Below the pieces are notes generated by a model. The model had not been told where the DNA came from. It ran no database searches and worked only from the letters and a program-made list of their open reading frames with translations. From assembly GCA_024663395.1 (NCBI GenBank), contig JANFAH010000003.1, positions 1,674,001 through 1,738,000 of the forward strand: 64,000 nt of DNA, written 5' to 3'. The stretch is from Pisolithus tinctorius. Its lineage: Eukaryota > Basidiomycota > Agaricomycetes > Boletales > Pisolithaceae. Position 1 is the first letter of the stretch. Every line of letters starts with the position of its first letter. Made by a program: the position numbers and the translations under genes. Below are positions 35,235-47,244 of the stretch, one piece after another.

Positions 35235-36393
35235 TCAGCTTGGTGTTATGGTCACGCCTATAAGAGGAGTAGTGCGCGTACGTTTCTTCTTCTTCCTAAT
35301 AGCGCCTGCGGAACTCTTCGCGCCCGTGGTATCTTGCGGCGTAGAAGCATTCGAAGAAGAAGGCCTAGGTGTGGTGCCCCGCCCAACGGGCGCAGGCGTG
35401 ACGGACGTCCGTCGACTGGTCCCAGGGACAACAGATTCAGGAGGGTTGCTCTCAATATCTGGTACCAGCGACCGTGGTGCGGCGAACGTGAGCGTCGAGT
35501 GCAGTGCAGTCGTCTTCATCGCATTCATCATGAGCATACTATATTCCTGTTTCTTCGTGACGTTGGTACCTGCACTACCGCCAGTTCTTTGCTTGTCGAG
35601 CTGCGACGGTGTCGATTCGCCAGTTCCGCGAGTGCCAGAGAGCACTTCTTCTCCCGAAGGCTTTTTGCCGACATTTTCCGCCGCGGATGTATCGACTATG
35701 GGCCAGACGAAACCGGTACGAGGGGTGTAGTTAGGCCTGTACTTACGGAGAGTGTCGAGAGAGAATCGAAGTGAACTCAACGACGCCAACTGAACGGAAA
35801 TCGTCAATTACAACTCGCTGAAAAAAATATACGCTAAGCACCAAGCGATTGGATAACAGTGTGTAGACGTCCGGTGATTGATAGATGCGGTTGTTGATGA
35901 CAAAATACGCCGCCAGGGGACGAACTGGCCTCAAGATGTCAAAACTGGGTCCCATCGCAATCGGCAGACATACTTACCCTCCTGTGGAGACAATCTTTCT
36001 CGTTTATGTATGATGAACAAGGATGGCGGTTGTGCGTGTACCAGAGCGAACTCTATACCCGTAAATCGCCTGATTGGAATTCACGTAGTCAAAAACATGC
36101 TATTGCAACAGCACGAGACGTACTTGAGTTCCTCAGCTTCGTTCAGTATTGGCACGCCGGTATGCATCGTTTGCATCCTCAAAACTTGGTTGTTACTCTG
36201 TTTATCGTAGAACATGGAAGCCGCGAAATAATCGAACACATTCTCTGTTGTGAGAGGTCCATTCGCCTGAGCAAGAGGCATGAGCCAAGCGCTCGATGAA
36301 GAATGAATCAATGGAACGAACTTGAATCCACTCATGCCAGATGAAAAATCTGTGACTGTAATCGTCCGTAGGATGTAGGTCGTTAAATTCCAT
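35235..36393 (-). CDS. MED6: Mediator complex subunit Med6
   Basis: Exon 1 starts MEFNDLHPTDDYSHRFFIWHEWIQ. Later exons give NGPLTTENVFDYFAASMFYDKQSNNQVLRMQTMHTGVPILNEAEELK, then RFTGVEFALVHAQPPSLFIIHKRERLSP, then YFVINNRIYQSPDVYTLLSNR and LDTLRKYRPNYTPRTGFVWPI. These are the diagnostic Med6 head-module blocks. The C terminus is a Ser/Thr/Pro-rich tail ending RTTPLIGVTITPS, not conserved. Med6 contacts RNA polymerase II initiation machinery as part of the Mediator head. It converges with AP-3 sigma, with about 200 bases between stops. The annotated start is the ATG at 36393-36391. Confidence 0.92.
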
Positions 36394-36611
36394 GACCAAC
36401 TTCGATATGCCACCGAAGTCAATTGAAGGGTAACCGGTAACGGCCCGATCCCGCCCGCACAGCGGATAGGTGCGATAACGAAAAGTGGTGGTGTGTACTG
36501 ATGGTCAGGTCAAGTATTATTTGGAACGGTCGGGTTCTCGATGCACTATCTTCGCGAAACACAGTTCGTATTAACCTCAACCAGCCGAGCTAGACCTACA
36601 TCACATGTAAA

Positions 36612-39588
36612 CTAGGCATCGTCCCTAGGCATTTTCCAATCTGGCACTAGCCGTCCAGCAAGATTGCCGACTGGCCCAGAAAGACCAGCCTGACTCTTGA
36701 AACTCTCGAGGAAGTTCTTGATAAGATTGTAGTCCAAAGAAGTCTCGTCTTCATCTTCTGAATCTTCTGCATCACCTTTCTCAAGGGCAGCATTAAGTTC
36801 GGCTTCCATTGCGGCTTCGATATCGATATCCAAGCCGGCACTCGGAGGACCTTTTCCTTTCCCCTTGTCTGCGGGCCGGGATACTTTCGCTGTTCCGGCT
36901 TCAGGTTGACGGAGACGTTTGAGCTCCGAATCCATGGCCTGCATGACGGCTTCGAACGAATTAAGGTTCGGGTTAGCATTAGGACGGGGACCACTAGTCG
37001 GCATGCGTAATGCCGCTTCCGAGGTTGGGGTTCCGGTCTTCTGAATCTCTGGCTCTGTTTGCTGAACTTGCCGGAATTTCTTATCAAATTTCGGGTACTT
37101 CGGAACGAACGCTGTTTCAACGGGCATCACTACCGGCTAGATCGTTTGGGCAGGAACATACCTCCTCGACGAACTCGTTCCTGGAGGATGTCGTTCCACA
37201 TATCATCGGATATTCCGAGTGTCTGGCGCGAGAATTCGATGAACTCATCTTGTTCTTCAGTCATATCGATTTCCACTTCTCCCACCACTTGTGGGCGGTC
37301 CTCTTCTGACTCATATTCATCTTCGTCGCCTGCGATGGGGTCAGAGGAGGAAGATTCGTCATCGGAGTCAATCCCTTCGTATTTATCGCGTGGTAGAAGT
37401 GGTGGGCGGATCGGTCGAGTTGAAATAGCCTCTGTGGTTGCACTCTCAGAGGGAATGTCCACGGTTTCGTTTTCAATCGTAGTTTTAGCGACACGTTGGG
37501 TGTTAAAAGAAGCAGGCATCTGACCATACTCAGTGGCAGGAAGTGGGGGGACAAGCTTGGCCATCGCCTCTTGGCGAGCGACCTCGCCAGCAGTGAACCC
37601 TTCCGGTTCCTCCTCATCTGTGTCGACAATTTCTTGATCACTGTCGCTGTCATCACCATCCGAAAATGCCTCACTAAAACGAAAGTGTTACGTTCCTCGC
37701 AAAGTCCCAGTCATGGAAATACGCACTCTTCGAAGCGTGCACCTTCCAAGTCACCTTCTCCCTCTACAAACTGCTCTACTTTCGAAGCAAGGTCACGCAA
37801 CCTTCCCGACTGTTCCTGAATGGACCGACTGTTTTCCTGCCCATCAGAACCAATATCCACGATGTCCGGTTCGCCATCATTCACAGATTGTGTGAGCATT
37901 GCATCAAGGCTTGAGGCGTCAACGTTCATCCATTCATCTGAGTCTTCTGGCCCAACGTCGTTTGGAAGAACCTCACTAGCACGAGATAACGCCATGTTAA
38001 ATTGGGTCGTGAACGATGGTCTCGACGACTCGCTGGATTGACACCCATCAGATGAAGTAGCTCACAGCCTCTGGGCGAACTGGGCACATACCTTGTACGG
38101 AGGGCTTCGATGTAGACTTCAGATGCTTTATCTTCAAGTTCCTTCCAAAGTTGGGACCCCTCGCGTTCGTCACGGAAATAACCATAAGATACTAGTCTCG
38201 AAATGAAAGATCTATATTCCAGTGTGCGATATAGCGCATCCTTCCTAGCCTCACTCTGTTAACTAATGATCAGAATTCCAGTGCAGTTGGGTTAGAGTAA
38301 CCCTGACGATGCGGACTGACGGAGGATGCAATTTGGTCGGTCGTAATATTTGAGCGACTCTTTGACTCTTGATAGAGCATCTCGAAACCGCAAGCCTGGA
38401 AGATGCAATAACTAAGTGATGCCAGACATAGCATCGCAACGATTAACTCACAAGTTTCATACCAATATCACGCCAGCGCCATGCGTTAGTATCTTCACGC
38501 TCCTCGAATTGCCCAAAAATTCTTGGAGGGTGAAATTTTTGGCCCATAAGCTGAGCAAATGCTGTGCGTGTCATCCGTACATTTCTGAGAACATTTGGGG
38601 ACGGGGGAAAGCGTGCCATGCGGTGCGCCGCCTAACGCTTGGCTTCAGTGTCAGCTTACTGGATACACGAGAGAGACTACCTACTCGGAGTTGGATAGCG
38701 TCACGGGCGTAGAAAGTTTCGACTGCCTTTTGGACAAGGGAACGATCGACGGAAAGTGCGCGAGCAACGTCGACAGGAAGGTAGGCCTTGGTCGTGTGTA
38801 GATGTCTTTCTGCGGCGCTGGGATATCCAGATATTCGCTTCCAAACGGCGTCCTCCACCTCTTTCGGAGCTAGAGTACATATGCATGCATCTCGAACGAG
38901 ACGTAAAGCATCGTCAATAGCAATATAATCCTCATCGCTGTCCTCGAGCCCGGCACTAAGTTCCTTTTGTTGTGTAGCAACTGGATGTCTTCGTGATTTG
39001 TTTGGCACCGAGACGTGAGACAACGGGACGAGATGCAGGCGACCACTGTATATCCATACCTAGTCATGGGAGTTAATCTAGCCTGTGATCCTTACCCCTG
39101 GTCACTAAAGAGAGTATGCGCACCCGGTTCAGTGCATTTGAAGGATTGACCCAGCCAGGGAGGAAGTCTGCAGCTTCGATAAGCAGAAAGTCGCCATCCG
39201 AGTCGTTGACGCTGAAAGACAAGTGCGATGAGCGCAGATATACGGTGGTGGTACTGCAAGACGAATACCTGATGACCACATCCCAACGGGATGATATCTC
39301 TTTGAGGAGCCAGACTACGCACCACTCATCGTCCACGCAATCCCCGATGCGCATACGGCCTTCAAGGGCAAATTTATTTTCTTGCTGGCTGGAAGCGGGG
39401 TCTGGAATGACCTTGAGCTGGAAGGAATCCCGATGCCAGATAAAATTAGGCAACAGGGAGGACGTGAAGTCATGGATGCACGCTGCCAGTGAGGCCGCAG
39501 ACGCCTTGTCCTGTAAGGCGGCAGGTGGAACCACCGTGTAATGCAATGTATCCTCGGAAACGGATGACGGTCGATTGAAGATATCCAT
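36612..39588 (-). CDS. Ecdysoneless / SGT1 family protein
   Basis: Starts MDIFNRPSSVSEDTLHYTVVPP. The N-terminal globular block is ACIHDFTSSLLPNFIWHRDSFQLKVI, then GRMRIGDCVDDEWCVVWLLKEISSRWDVVIR and LIEAADFLPGWVNPSNALNRV. Next WIYSGRLHLVPLSH is reached across an intron, followed by helical AWKRISGYP-like segments (here AVWKRISGYPSAAERHLH). The C-terminal third is strongly acidic (DEDEYESEEDRP, DSEDEDETSLDYNLIKNFLESFKSQAG). Family members act in transcription, pre-mRNA splicing (U5/Prp8 contact) and cell-cycle regulation; I do not assign one role here. Ends PDWKMPRDDA. The start codon is 105 bases from the divergent V-ATPase gene. Confidence 0.88.
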
Positions 39589-39693
39589 GGGCGAACTTCA
39601 CGGTGGACGGCGGTGTAGTGATGAGATGGATACGTCACTTGTAATGCCAGCTTTGTGTACCTCGTACCAACGGTCACCCAACTTGAAGAGGGC
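39589..39693. promoter_or_regulatory. Very short divergent promoter, ecdysoneless / V-ATPase F
   Basis: Only 105 bases separate the two start codons, so both transcripts must share promoter DNA and probably have very short leaders. Confidence 0.5.
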
Positions 39694-40313
39694 ATGGCAT
39701 CTCACACGTCCTTCAAAGACAGAAACCTCATTGCAGTCATCGGAGATGAAGTAGGAGTGCCCATTCCAGTTTGCAGCCGCACGCTGACATCTCGTCACAG
39801 GATTCGATCACAGGTCTCCTCCTTGCTGGGATAGGACACATTAACGAACAACAGAAGAAGAATTTCCTGGTAGTGGATTCCAGTGAGCTTCACTCTTGAC
39901 TGGATTCATACCCGGTGGCCAGGCTAACTTCTTCCTCTAGAGACACAGGTATCCACAATCGAGGCAGCTTTCCAGGAGTTCACAGAACGCAAGGACGTTG
40001 CAATATTGCTCATTAACCAGCATGTGTGTGCACACCAGTGAACTTCCCCCATCTCCCCCTTCACTTACGGCCCGGCGCGTCCAGATCGCAGAGAAGATTA
40101 GACCTACCGTTGATCGGTATCAGCAGGCATTTCCAACTCTCCTTGAGATACCATCGAAGGACCATCCATACGGTAAGTAACTTTCCAATTTCATTCGGGT
40201 GCGCGTTGTTCATCACACCACTGCACTCCGCCCTTCCTTCCACACACCTGGCTTCCGTAGATCCCGCCAAGGATTCAGTTCTCAAACGCGTGCAGAAACT
40301 CTTCGGCGAATAA
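39694..40313 (+). CDS. VMA7: V-type proton ATPase subunit F (Vma7)
   Basis: Five exons: 39694-39750, 39801-39882, 39941-40023, 40085-40172 and 40261-40313. The spliced protein reads [40 protein letters not shown], then [40 protein letters not shown] and [17 protein letters not shown]. This matches the ~120-residue subunit F of the V1 sector, including the [15 protein letters not shown]ossmann-like loop. Its role is in the central stalk of the vacuolar proton pump. All five joins keep frame and match family text, so the structure is well supported. The start is the only in-frame ATG. Confidence 0.95.
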
Positions 40314-40522
40314 TCAAAAACCTCACTCTCAGAATCGCACCCCTTTCGAGGCTTTGCTACGTAGTAGCCCTATCTTTCTCGTCCATTAAACCCAACGGAA
40401 CATGCAGCCATTCATTTATATTCATTCATGTAGTACACATTATATGTACGCAACGCCCCCTCGTTCCAGTATTCGTTGTTGCTTATCTCCGCGAGAGCGT
40501 GCAAAAAGGCAGCGAATGTCCT

Positions 40523-41918
40523 CTATGAGGTGTGGAACCGCACAATAGGCTCCTTTTCTCGGACGTCTGGTGCTTTATCGACGTACACCCTGAGCGAGTT
40601 ACGGGCTTCTGAGCCTTCGTGACCCAATCAAAACATTCAATTTGAGCAATGCCAGATGAGAGCATAACATCACGTACTTGGAATGTCAATGAGCAGGTAC
40701 CGGAACGTGAAGTAGCCATCGTCGTTCTGTTCATTCACGTCAGCGTGTGTCACTGGGCAGACTGTACAGGTATGCATGCCCCGGGCGCCATGCACGAGAT
40801 GTCGACCTGACTTACCCGCACCAGCTCGGCGTGTACTTCACCTTCTGTCCATACTACGCCGGTGTCCATACTAGCCTCGCCAGATGGTCGCCATCTTCGC
40901 AACCCTTTGAAAAGCCCAGTGATCCCCCACAACGAGCGCTCCTCGTTTCTTTCTCTCTCTTCTTGTTTTTCTTCATCGACGGGATGAGGAACCTCTCGTG
41001 GAAGAACGACGTCTCCGCTCAGAAAACGAAAGGCGCGCTTCGTTGAATCGGCCAAGGACCAGACCTTTTCCTTGATATCGTCGTAGGTGAGCTCGTCCAA
41101 GAGCCACTGGGATTTATCTTCATCTGGGGCAGAGGACGTTGAGGATGACCCTTGAACGTAAAAGCTCAAGAACATGTGTTCACGTCCTGATGAATCCACT
41201 GCGATTTGGGACGCAACATGTCGGTGACGATGGCGCGGGCGAATAGCAGAAGGGGGGTTATTATGGAACGTAAGAGGAGCACGGAGGTACCTCGCGACCT
41301 AGTAAAGAATACGTCAATAAATACTCTGCAGAAAGCCAGCAGGAAGGATATTTGCTAGTGAGTCGTACCTGAGGGGACGACTTGATGCGTTCGCATGCTT
41401 CATTGTAGAGCACCGTTGGCGAATTTTTGGAGAAAAGTTCGGATGTCAGGGCATAGAGAAGCACAGCAGACAGACCGGCGCCAAGCAGTATGACCGTCAG
41501 ATTTGTCGTCCGTTGGGTTGTGCGTAAGACTGCACGACAACGTCAACATTTATTCGCGTATTTGAGACTCGATGCCGACACGAAGGGGTGGGCAGTCAGT
41601 AGCATGAACTGACGGACCTTTCCCAGTTGTACTCAATTCAGACCACCGTTTCACTTTCTTTCCGTGTTGGGGGGAGATACCGAGCTGAAATGGACCGACC
41701 GACTCCTCACGCTGAAAATCCGCAGAACGCTGTTTCCGGTCGAGAGCAGAATTAAGGAGGGGCGACGGTGCAGTGTTGCGACGGGTAGCGTATTGCCTGC
41801 ATATTGCTTGCAGTTCTCGTATATTTCTACCCGAAAATGCGACTATGAAGAAACGGCGAGGATTTCCCAGAAGGAACCGAGAGCCCAGAGGTCGTAGACT
41901 ATATGATGGGATCGTCAT
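40523..41918 (-). CDS. TIM21: Mitochondrial import inner membrane translocase subunit Tim21
   Basis: Starts MTIPSYSLRPLGSRFLLG with Arg/Ser-rich, amphipathic text expected of a mitochondrial presequence, ending QATRR-like (QYATRRN). Then a transmembrane segment around LLYALTSELFSKNSPTVLYNEACERIKSSPQV, the Tim21 signature. The intermembrane-space domain follows: REHMFLSFYVQG, LDELTYDDIKEKVWSLADSTKRAF and, after an intron, DDGYFTFRYLLIDIPKARNS, ending LRVYVDKAPDVREKEP. Role: docks the TIM23 complex to TOM and respiratory chain. The C-terminal join (phase 1, acceptor GGCTCAG) gives a continuous frame. The stop is at 40523-40525. The exact exon between 41531 and 41280 is approximate. Confidence 0.88.
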
Positions 41919-42180
41919 GGACAACCAGCTGGACTTCGCTCAGGCTGACTTGCATCGACGACCAGCCAAATGACAAGCAGGGTCCCTTTGCCCACTTTGG
42001 GAAATAAGGTGGGCGTTCCATTCGTTGATGGGCTACTACGTACGAAATGTTGCGATCATACGCGATGCAATCCACTCAGTGCACCGTACGTACGATATCT
42101 TAGGTCTAGTAAGGCGACTGGGCTCGCAATAGCTTGCAGCGGCATACATGACAAGTCTTTCATACGAAGTTGGAAACGCC

Positions 42181-42186
42181 AAAAAA
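42181..42186 (-). terminator. RNA polymerase III terminator of tRNA-Thr
   Basis: Six T on the minus strand begin five bases after the tRNA 3' end. Confidence 0.75.
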
Positions 42187-42191
42187 GAAAT

Positions 42192-42264
42192 TTCCCATTA
42201 GCCGACTTGAACGACTGACCTCGTCATTACTAGTGACGCGCTCTACCAACTGAGCTAAACGGGA
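42192..42264 (-). tRNA. tRNA-Thr(AGT), intronless
   Basis: A 73-base cloverleaf on the minus strand. The acceptor TCCCGTT pairs with AATGGGA (one G-T), with D arm GCTC...GAGC, anticodon stem CGTCA/TGACG, loop CTAGTAA (anticodon AGT, read as inosine), T arm AGTCG/CGGCT, discriminator A. Confidence 0.93.
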
Positions 42265-43201
42265 GACATCTGAATGTGCTGTGAGACTTACATAAGTGCT
42301 TCTCTCCAAGTTCAAGCTCACCAATGTTTCAATTGCACTGGTTCCGACGGCTTCCCCTGTATAACGCCTTATTACTTGGACTCCAACTCCCTCGGTGCTC
42401 ACCGGTGCTGCCATGCCTCAGTGCGTAGTTGCAAAGTAGGACCTGGTTCTCCGCTGTTTGCTGGCAGTGCATAAGCATACAAGCTTCGGCAACAGCGCTA
42501 GCTTTCCCGGCACTGCGCCGAGGGGAACAGGTGGAACGTGGTAGCTTCCGTGAGCAGTGATCAAGTTGGAATCCGAACAAGAAAGCGGATTACATGGAGG
42601 AACACTAGTCACACGTTGCACACTTATAATCTATAGGGGATACGCGAACTCGCAACATACAGTTGGGTTATTCGCCTTCTTCATTCAATAGGTAATCCCC
42701 AGGTTCACGACCCGAACATTGCGCCGACGGTTGTGCGTATGTATGATGCCTATCTGATCAAAAGCCGCATCAGTGAAATGATGGCGCGTGATGAGCCTCG
42801 TTTTCCACTGCCAGACGATAGGGGGCACATGTCCCTTATCTACAGATAAATCACATCGTGGGGGCTCCGATCATTCCATGCAGCTTTGTTGGAGGATAAC
42901 GAGTCTATCTGCCATGAAGGAATCGATGGTCCTCCGCAGATACGATTTTCCGACCAAGCGCGGAATCAGAGCAAGCGCATACACTACACCTTCCCGATTT
43001 GGGATTGTTTTGGCAGCCCGCGACGGGATCCGGGGTTGACGCGGCCACGGTGGTTCCGTGCCTTTGCTTAGCATACGGACGCCATGCCGTGCGAGCTCCC
43101 ACTCACAGCAGATCGGAACGCGGGACGCTGCAACGGGATTGTAAACTAGTCCAGAATTTCTCTGGCAGGACCAGCCGAAGTTGCTTGCCATCACCCCCAC
43201 C

Positions 43202-43249
43202 CACGTGGTGGCCCTGGGAACACCAAGTTGCGCCCGTCTGGAACACGTG
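43202..43249. promoter_or_regulatory. Two CACGTG boxes 42 bases apart
   Basis: Perfect CACGTG at 43202-43207 and 43244-43249, about 1.2 kb upstream of the CCCH start codon. Consensus-only. Confidence 0.3.
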
Positions 43250-43839
43250 ACCAGCGATAATCAACAAATTTGACATCCAACATGGGCTGCCAAGGGACAG
43301 TGCATACATGCGTGTATGCTGCCTGAGTTTTGAGATTTATTTCTCCACTCTGGGTCATATAATAATGAGTGATTGTGAAGAGTGAGTGGGCTTGGGGAAT
43401 GGAGAGGTGGAGAGAGGTGAAACACCCCAGCCAGCCAATTCTATTGGTCGCACTTAGTAACCAACTTGGACGGTTTACGACACCGCAAGGCCCCAAAACC
43501 AGTGCAGGCGAAGTCGAAGAAATGCGGTTCGTTGTCTTTCGTCTGTCTCTTGCAAGTGGACGACTACCATCGTCCCCCCGCTATTTAACAGGCCATCGAT
43601 ACGACGGACACGAGTCTTCAAGCGTGCTCTTCTTGGTTGCTAATTCGGAGGTATCTAACGAGAGACCTCACTATTATTATTGCCAAACGCCGCCTCGAGA
43701 AGGGCACGTTGCAGATCAAAATCCTTCACAGTTCTGCCAGTCCTCCCCTTTACCTCGTTCCATCACCATAACTCACAAAACCCTCGACCGCCCCATCATC
43801 TGTTCCTTGCCAGACAGTCGTACTTGATCTCGACACGCG

Positions 43840-44110
43840 ACCTATAGTCCTCACGTCCCTCTTAAGCCTAGGTTTCGCTCATCTTGATTTTTATACCTAT
43901 CTTGTGCTCTCTTCCTAGATCTCTATTCCTCGTCCCTCTTACCCTGCAGTTGGTGACGACGAGTTCTATCTATCTGTCAATTACGCTCTCCCAAACATCT
44001 TATACTATACTCCACCGCATCCGTTGATTATTATCTCATCCATCTCAGCAACCGTTTTGTCCTGCATTCATCATTCGGACGCACATCGACTCTAATTTAC
44101 TGGTCAGTCC
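43840..44110 (+). promoter_or_regulatory. C/T-rich core promoter/leader of the CCCH gene
   Basis: Long pyrimidine-biased tract typical of highly transcribed fungal genes, ahead of the ATG at 44452. Confidence 0.45.
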
Positions 44111-44451
44111 CCGAAATTTGCTGTGTCTCTGGGCGCTAACCCTGCTTGATCATCTCAGATTTAAATGCAAAGGGTGGTCGCCAGTACTGCTGCATCGAAG
44201 GACAGTTTGTACGTTGCACACGAATCAGCCTTATCGATATTTCCTACCCGACCGCAGTCGAACGGCGTACTTGATTGGACTCCAACACGTGAACACCACC
44301 AACTCAGTCACGAGACAGGAAGAGAGGTTGGTACTCGTGTACTCCTCGCTTCTTCTTTCTCACAAGCTCCCAGCAAACTTGGAATCTTACTGCAATCCAG
44401 CATTCAGCCCCAGAATTGTCTTCGCTGCTCTCACTCAAAAATTCATCGAAC

Positions 44452-46886
44452 ATGCCCACGCGTACTAATCTGGGAGAAAATAACAACTCTTCAACGGACA
44501 CAAGTTGTGCTTCCGATAGAAACTCGAGCAACGGCCTTCGTTGGCGGGTCAATGGCTCTGGCCAACTCGTCGACTCAGGCGCAACGCAAGAGTGGGAACT
44601 CGCTCAGGACATCGCCAAACTCAATCTGGGTTCGGTCAGTGACCTAGCTGATGAAGTGCATGGTCACTTGAAGACTCCACCTCAGTCCAAGCTCACAAAG
44701 GCAACTGCTGTGCAATTCAATGAAGCCAGTCCGCTGGAGACCGCTTCGCAGACAAGTATTGATTCCTCCTCACAGCACTCGGATCATCAGATTTCTCCAT
44801 CCCACTCCCGTGTATCCTCCACGGATACCCTGGACTCGCGCGAGTCTGTCATGTCTTCCGCTAGCCACACCCTACGTGCCCCCCCGCAGCTGAAGATCGC
44901 AACCGGCGGCGAGGCAAAAGAACGTCCGCATTCATTCAGTGGAGGACTTTCTACTGCTGACTTGCGCCGCTTGAAGCAAGCCGGCGAAGAACCGGCTGGA
45001 CTTAGCCAAACTGGTAACGGATTGTCGGCCCACCAGTGGTCATCTTCCCACTACCGTGACCTCCTTGGTAGTGCAGATAAGACCTTTCCCACTGATCAGC
45101 CGTCTTACCCGTCCTTGGTGAACTCTGCCACATTCGGCCGTGGTCAACAGCAGTATGACTATCGGCCGCCGCGCGGAACCGTCAACGGAGCTCTGCAATC
45201 GGAATACGGTACTGCTCAGAGGGGTTTTTTCCCTCCCGCTCAAGGGATCCCTGGTGCATCTCAACATTTCGTACAACCTCGACCTACGGATGCCGCGCCC
45301 GTGAAGGCGTATCGTGCTTCGCAGCGTGGGTTCCCTCAAGCTGTTTTGCCAAACCCTACAGGTCTTGGATATCCAACAGGTCACGTCCCCCACTTGTCGT
45401 TGGGTACTGCACAGCAACTGTATGATATGGTTGTTCCCCATGCGGATCACCCTGCGGTCACGCGGGTTCAACAACAACACAACGTGTTTCGTGCAACCCA
45501 TCAGCATTCGGCTTCTGACCCTGCGTCACTGAGGGACGCTGCGGCGTTGGCTCTACTGAATAATCAGGTATTCGGCACTCATGGCCTGTATCAAGCTGCG
45601 CTGGCTCCACCTGCTATGGGGTTGTTTTATCCGCCTCCTGATAGTTATGCTCCAGACGTGGCTACGGTCAATAGGCTGCAACCTCAGTACTCCGGGCCCT
45701 ACGGTGCTGTGTCCAACCATACCGGCCACTCAAACACCGCAGGATCAAATGGCGGTTCGCAAGTAACTGGTGGACCTAGTGCAAACAATCGCAAGCTGGG
45801 TTTGTACAAAACAGAATTGTGCCGCTCTTGGGAGGAGAAGGGTTCCTGCCGTTACGGCACTAAGTGTCAGTTTGCTCATGGCGAAGATGAACTTCGCAAT
45901 GTGCCTCGCCACCCCAAGGTAGCGTTCATGTTTTGTTCTCAGTTACCCGCCTTTCTGATCGCTGCGTTAGTACAAGACTGAAATCTGCAGAGTAAGTATG
46001 GTCCTCCAGTTGCGTACATGATTTCTCATCAATTGTTATAGACTTTTTGGGTATCTGGTGCTTGCCCGTATGGCAAACGGTGCTGCTTCATCCACACAGA
46101 ACTTCCCGTTTCTGGAGCTACCCCTGGTGCAGATGGAGCTCCCCCGCCGTCGGCGACCACAGCAAACCGAGAGAGGTCCAACAGTGATCCCAACGAAGTG
46201 TCAAACTCATTGCTGGCACGGATTCAACGAAAGAATGAAGCTACCCCGGTGGACGTTGCACCTCCTTCTAATTCGTTCTTCACCCGACCTCCCACTGGGT
46301 CACTGCGTGTAGACACGTCTGCGCTCAGCAATGTCTCCAAACAGAACAAGTCCGCGTACCCGACGTTCGCGAGCAATGCATTGATGCTCTCGAACCCCGA
46401 GCAAACTACTATCAAATCTCCTGTGCCTCTCACGGCTGGCCCTGACTTCGGAAGGCACAATGCAACTAGGCTTGATATTGTGGGACTCAACCAGGTATGA
46501 TTAATGGCTTGCTTCTGACCTCCTTGTCTTACGCATTGGTTGGCTAGCGTCTCAACAAGGCTTCGACTAATCCGAGTGCACGTCACTCGTTTAACGGGAC
46601 AGATATAGACCTCGATTTCACCTCACCGTCGACTCCATCTGCTGCCAACCCAGTCTCGTCTTTTGCGGTGTCCAATGACCGCATCCCTGGAGGCAACGCG
46701 GTGCCACGTAGTCACCATGTGAGATCCGGCAGTGCTGGAAATTGGGGCAGTGTTACACGCAGCACCAACTTGACTGCCACTTCTGCGTACCCACAATCCC
46801 CAGAGGACAATAATGTTTCCAGCGCCCCGTGGTCGACGTCGGAGCTTTCCGTCGGAAGCACGAGGCTTGCCGACAGTTGGATGTAA
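44452..46886 (+). CDS. Tandem CCCH zinc-finger RNA-binding protein (Tis11/Zfs1/TTP type)
   Basis: Starts [20 protein letters not shown] long Ser/Gln/Pro-rich N-terminal half leads to two CCCH fingers: [20 protein letters not shown]...CQFAH and [20 protein letters not shown]...CCFIH, both C-x8-C-x5-C-x3-H with the YKTE lead-in and the short linker. This is the tristetraprolin arrangement that binds AU-rich elements and promotes mRNA decay. The start of finger 2 lies on a 21-base micro-exon (45971-45991, YKTEICR) between two introns, after HPK and before TFWVSG. A Ser-rich C terminus ends LADSWM. Exon from 46042. The stop is at 46884-46886. The leader holds an out-of-frame ATG. Confidence 0.92.
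45971..45991 (+). other. 21-base micro-exon encoding YKTEICR
   Basis: Flanked by AG (45969-45970) and a GTAAGT donor at 45992. It is required for the second CCCH finger lead-in; skipping it keeps frame but would remove one finger cysteine. Confidence 0.85.
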
Positions 46887-47244
46887 TAACCCATCCGACT
46901 GTCATTAGAGGAGGTAGCTCCTTATGTTGGTCCGTGGAAATCCGTAAGGACACTGGAGGCACCACCGCTAGTTGGAAAATTGTTTCCTAACCCTGAACAC
47001 TGGTGCACTTAGCCTTTTGCCTTTCCAATCCCTCGCACACCGTCACTTTTTACTTGTTATCTGTGTATTTGTTATGCTCTTCATATGACCACGCCTCGCG
47101 ACGATATCAGAAGTCTCACGTTTTATGACCTTGTCTTTACTTCCATTTGAAAATCTGTTCTGCCGCATCCATCGTTTGCAAGGATGGGATGTTACATATA
47201 ATTACGAGGTATACATCGTATACAGATCGTGAAAGGCGAGCCTA
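46887..47244. other. Convergent intergenic region
   Basis: About 360 bases between the CCCH and choline kinase 3' ends. It should hold both terminators; no gene seen. Confidence 0.5.

Larger units (their letters stand above)
42265..44451. other. Gene-poor stretch upstream of the CCCH gene
   Basis: About 2.2 kb with no supported gene. The open frames around 42790-43200 on either strand have no motif. CACGTG sites occur at 43202-43207, 43244-43249 and 44286-44291. From about 43840 to 44110 the plus strand is strongly C/T-rich, as in fungal core promoters and leaders. A likely leader intron (GTCAGT near 44103 to CTCAG near 44159) is suggested by splice consensus. This is best read as a long promoter plus 5' leader of the downstream RNA-binding protein gene. 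Confidence 0.5.

Noticed and set aside
35152..35774. Long plus-strand frames over the Med6 tail
   Set aside because: They are shadows of the Ser/Pro-rich Med6 C terminus on the minus strand.
39598..39798. Minus-strand frame ending SISSLHRRPP
   Set aside because: It is antisense to V-ATPase subunit F, whose five exons are clear.
42871..43200. 109-codon minus-strand frame in the gene-poor block
   Set aside because: No recognisable motif, and competing open frames on the other strand of the same DNA; looks random.
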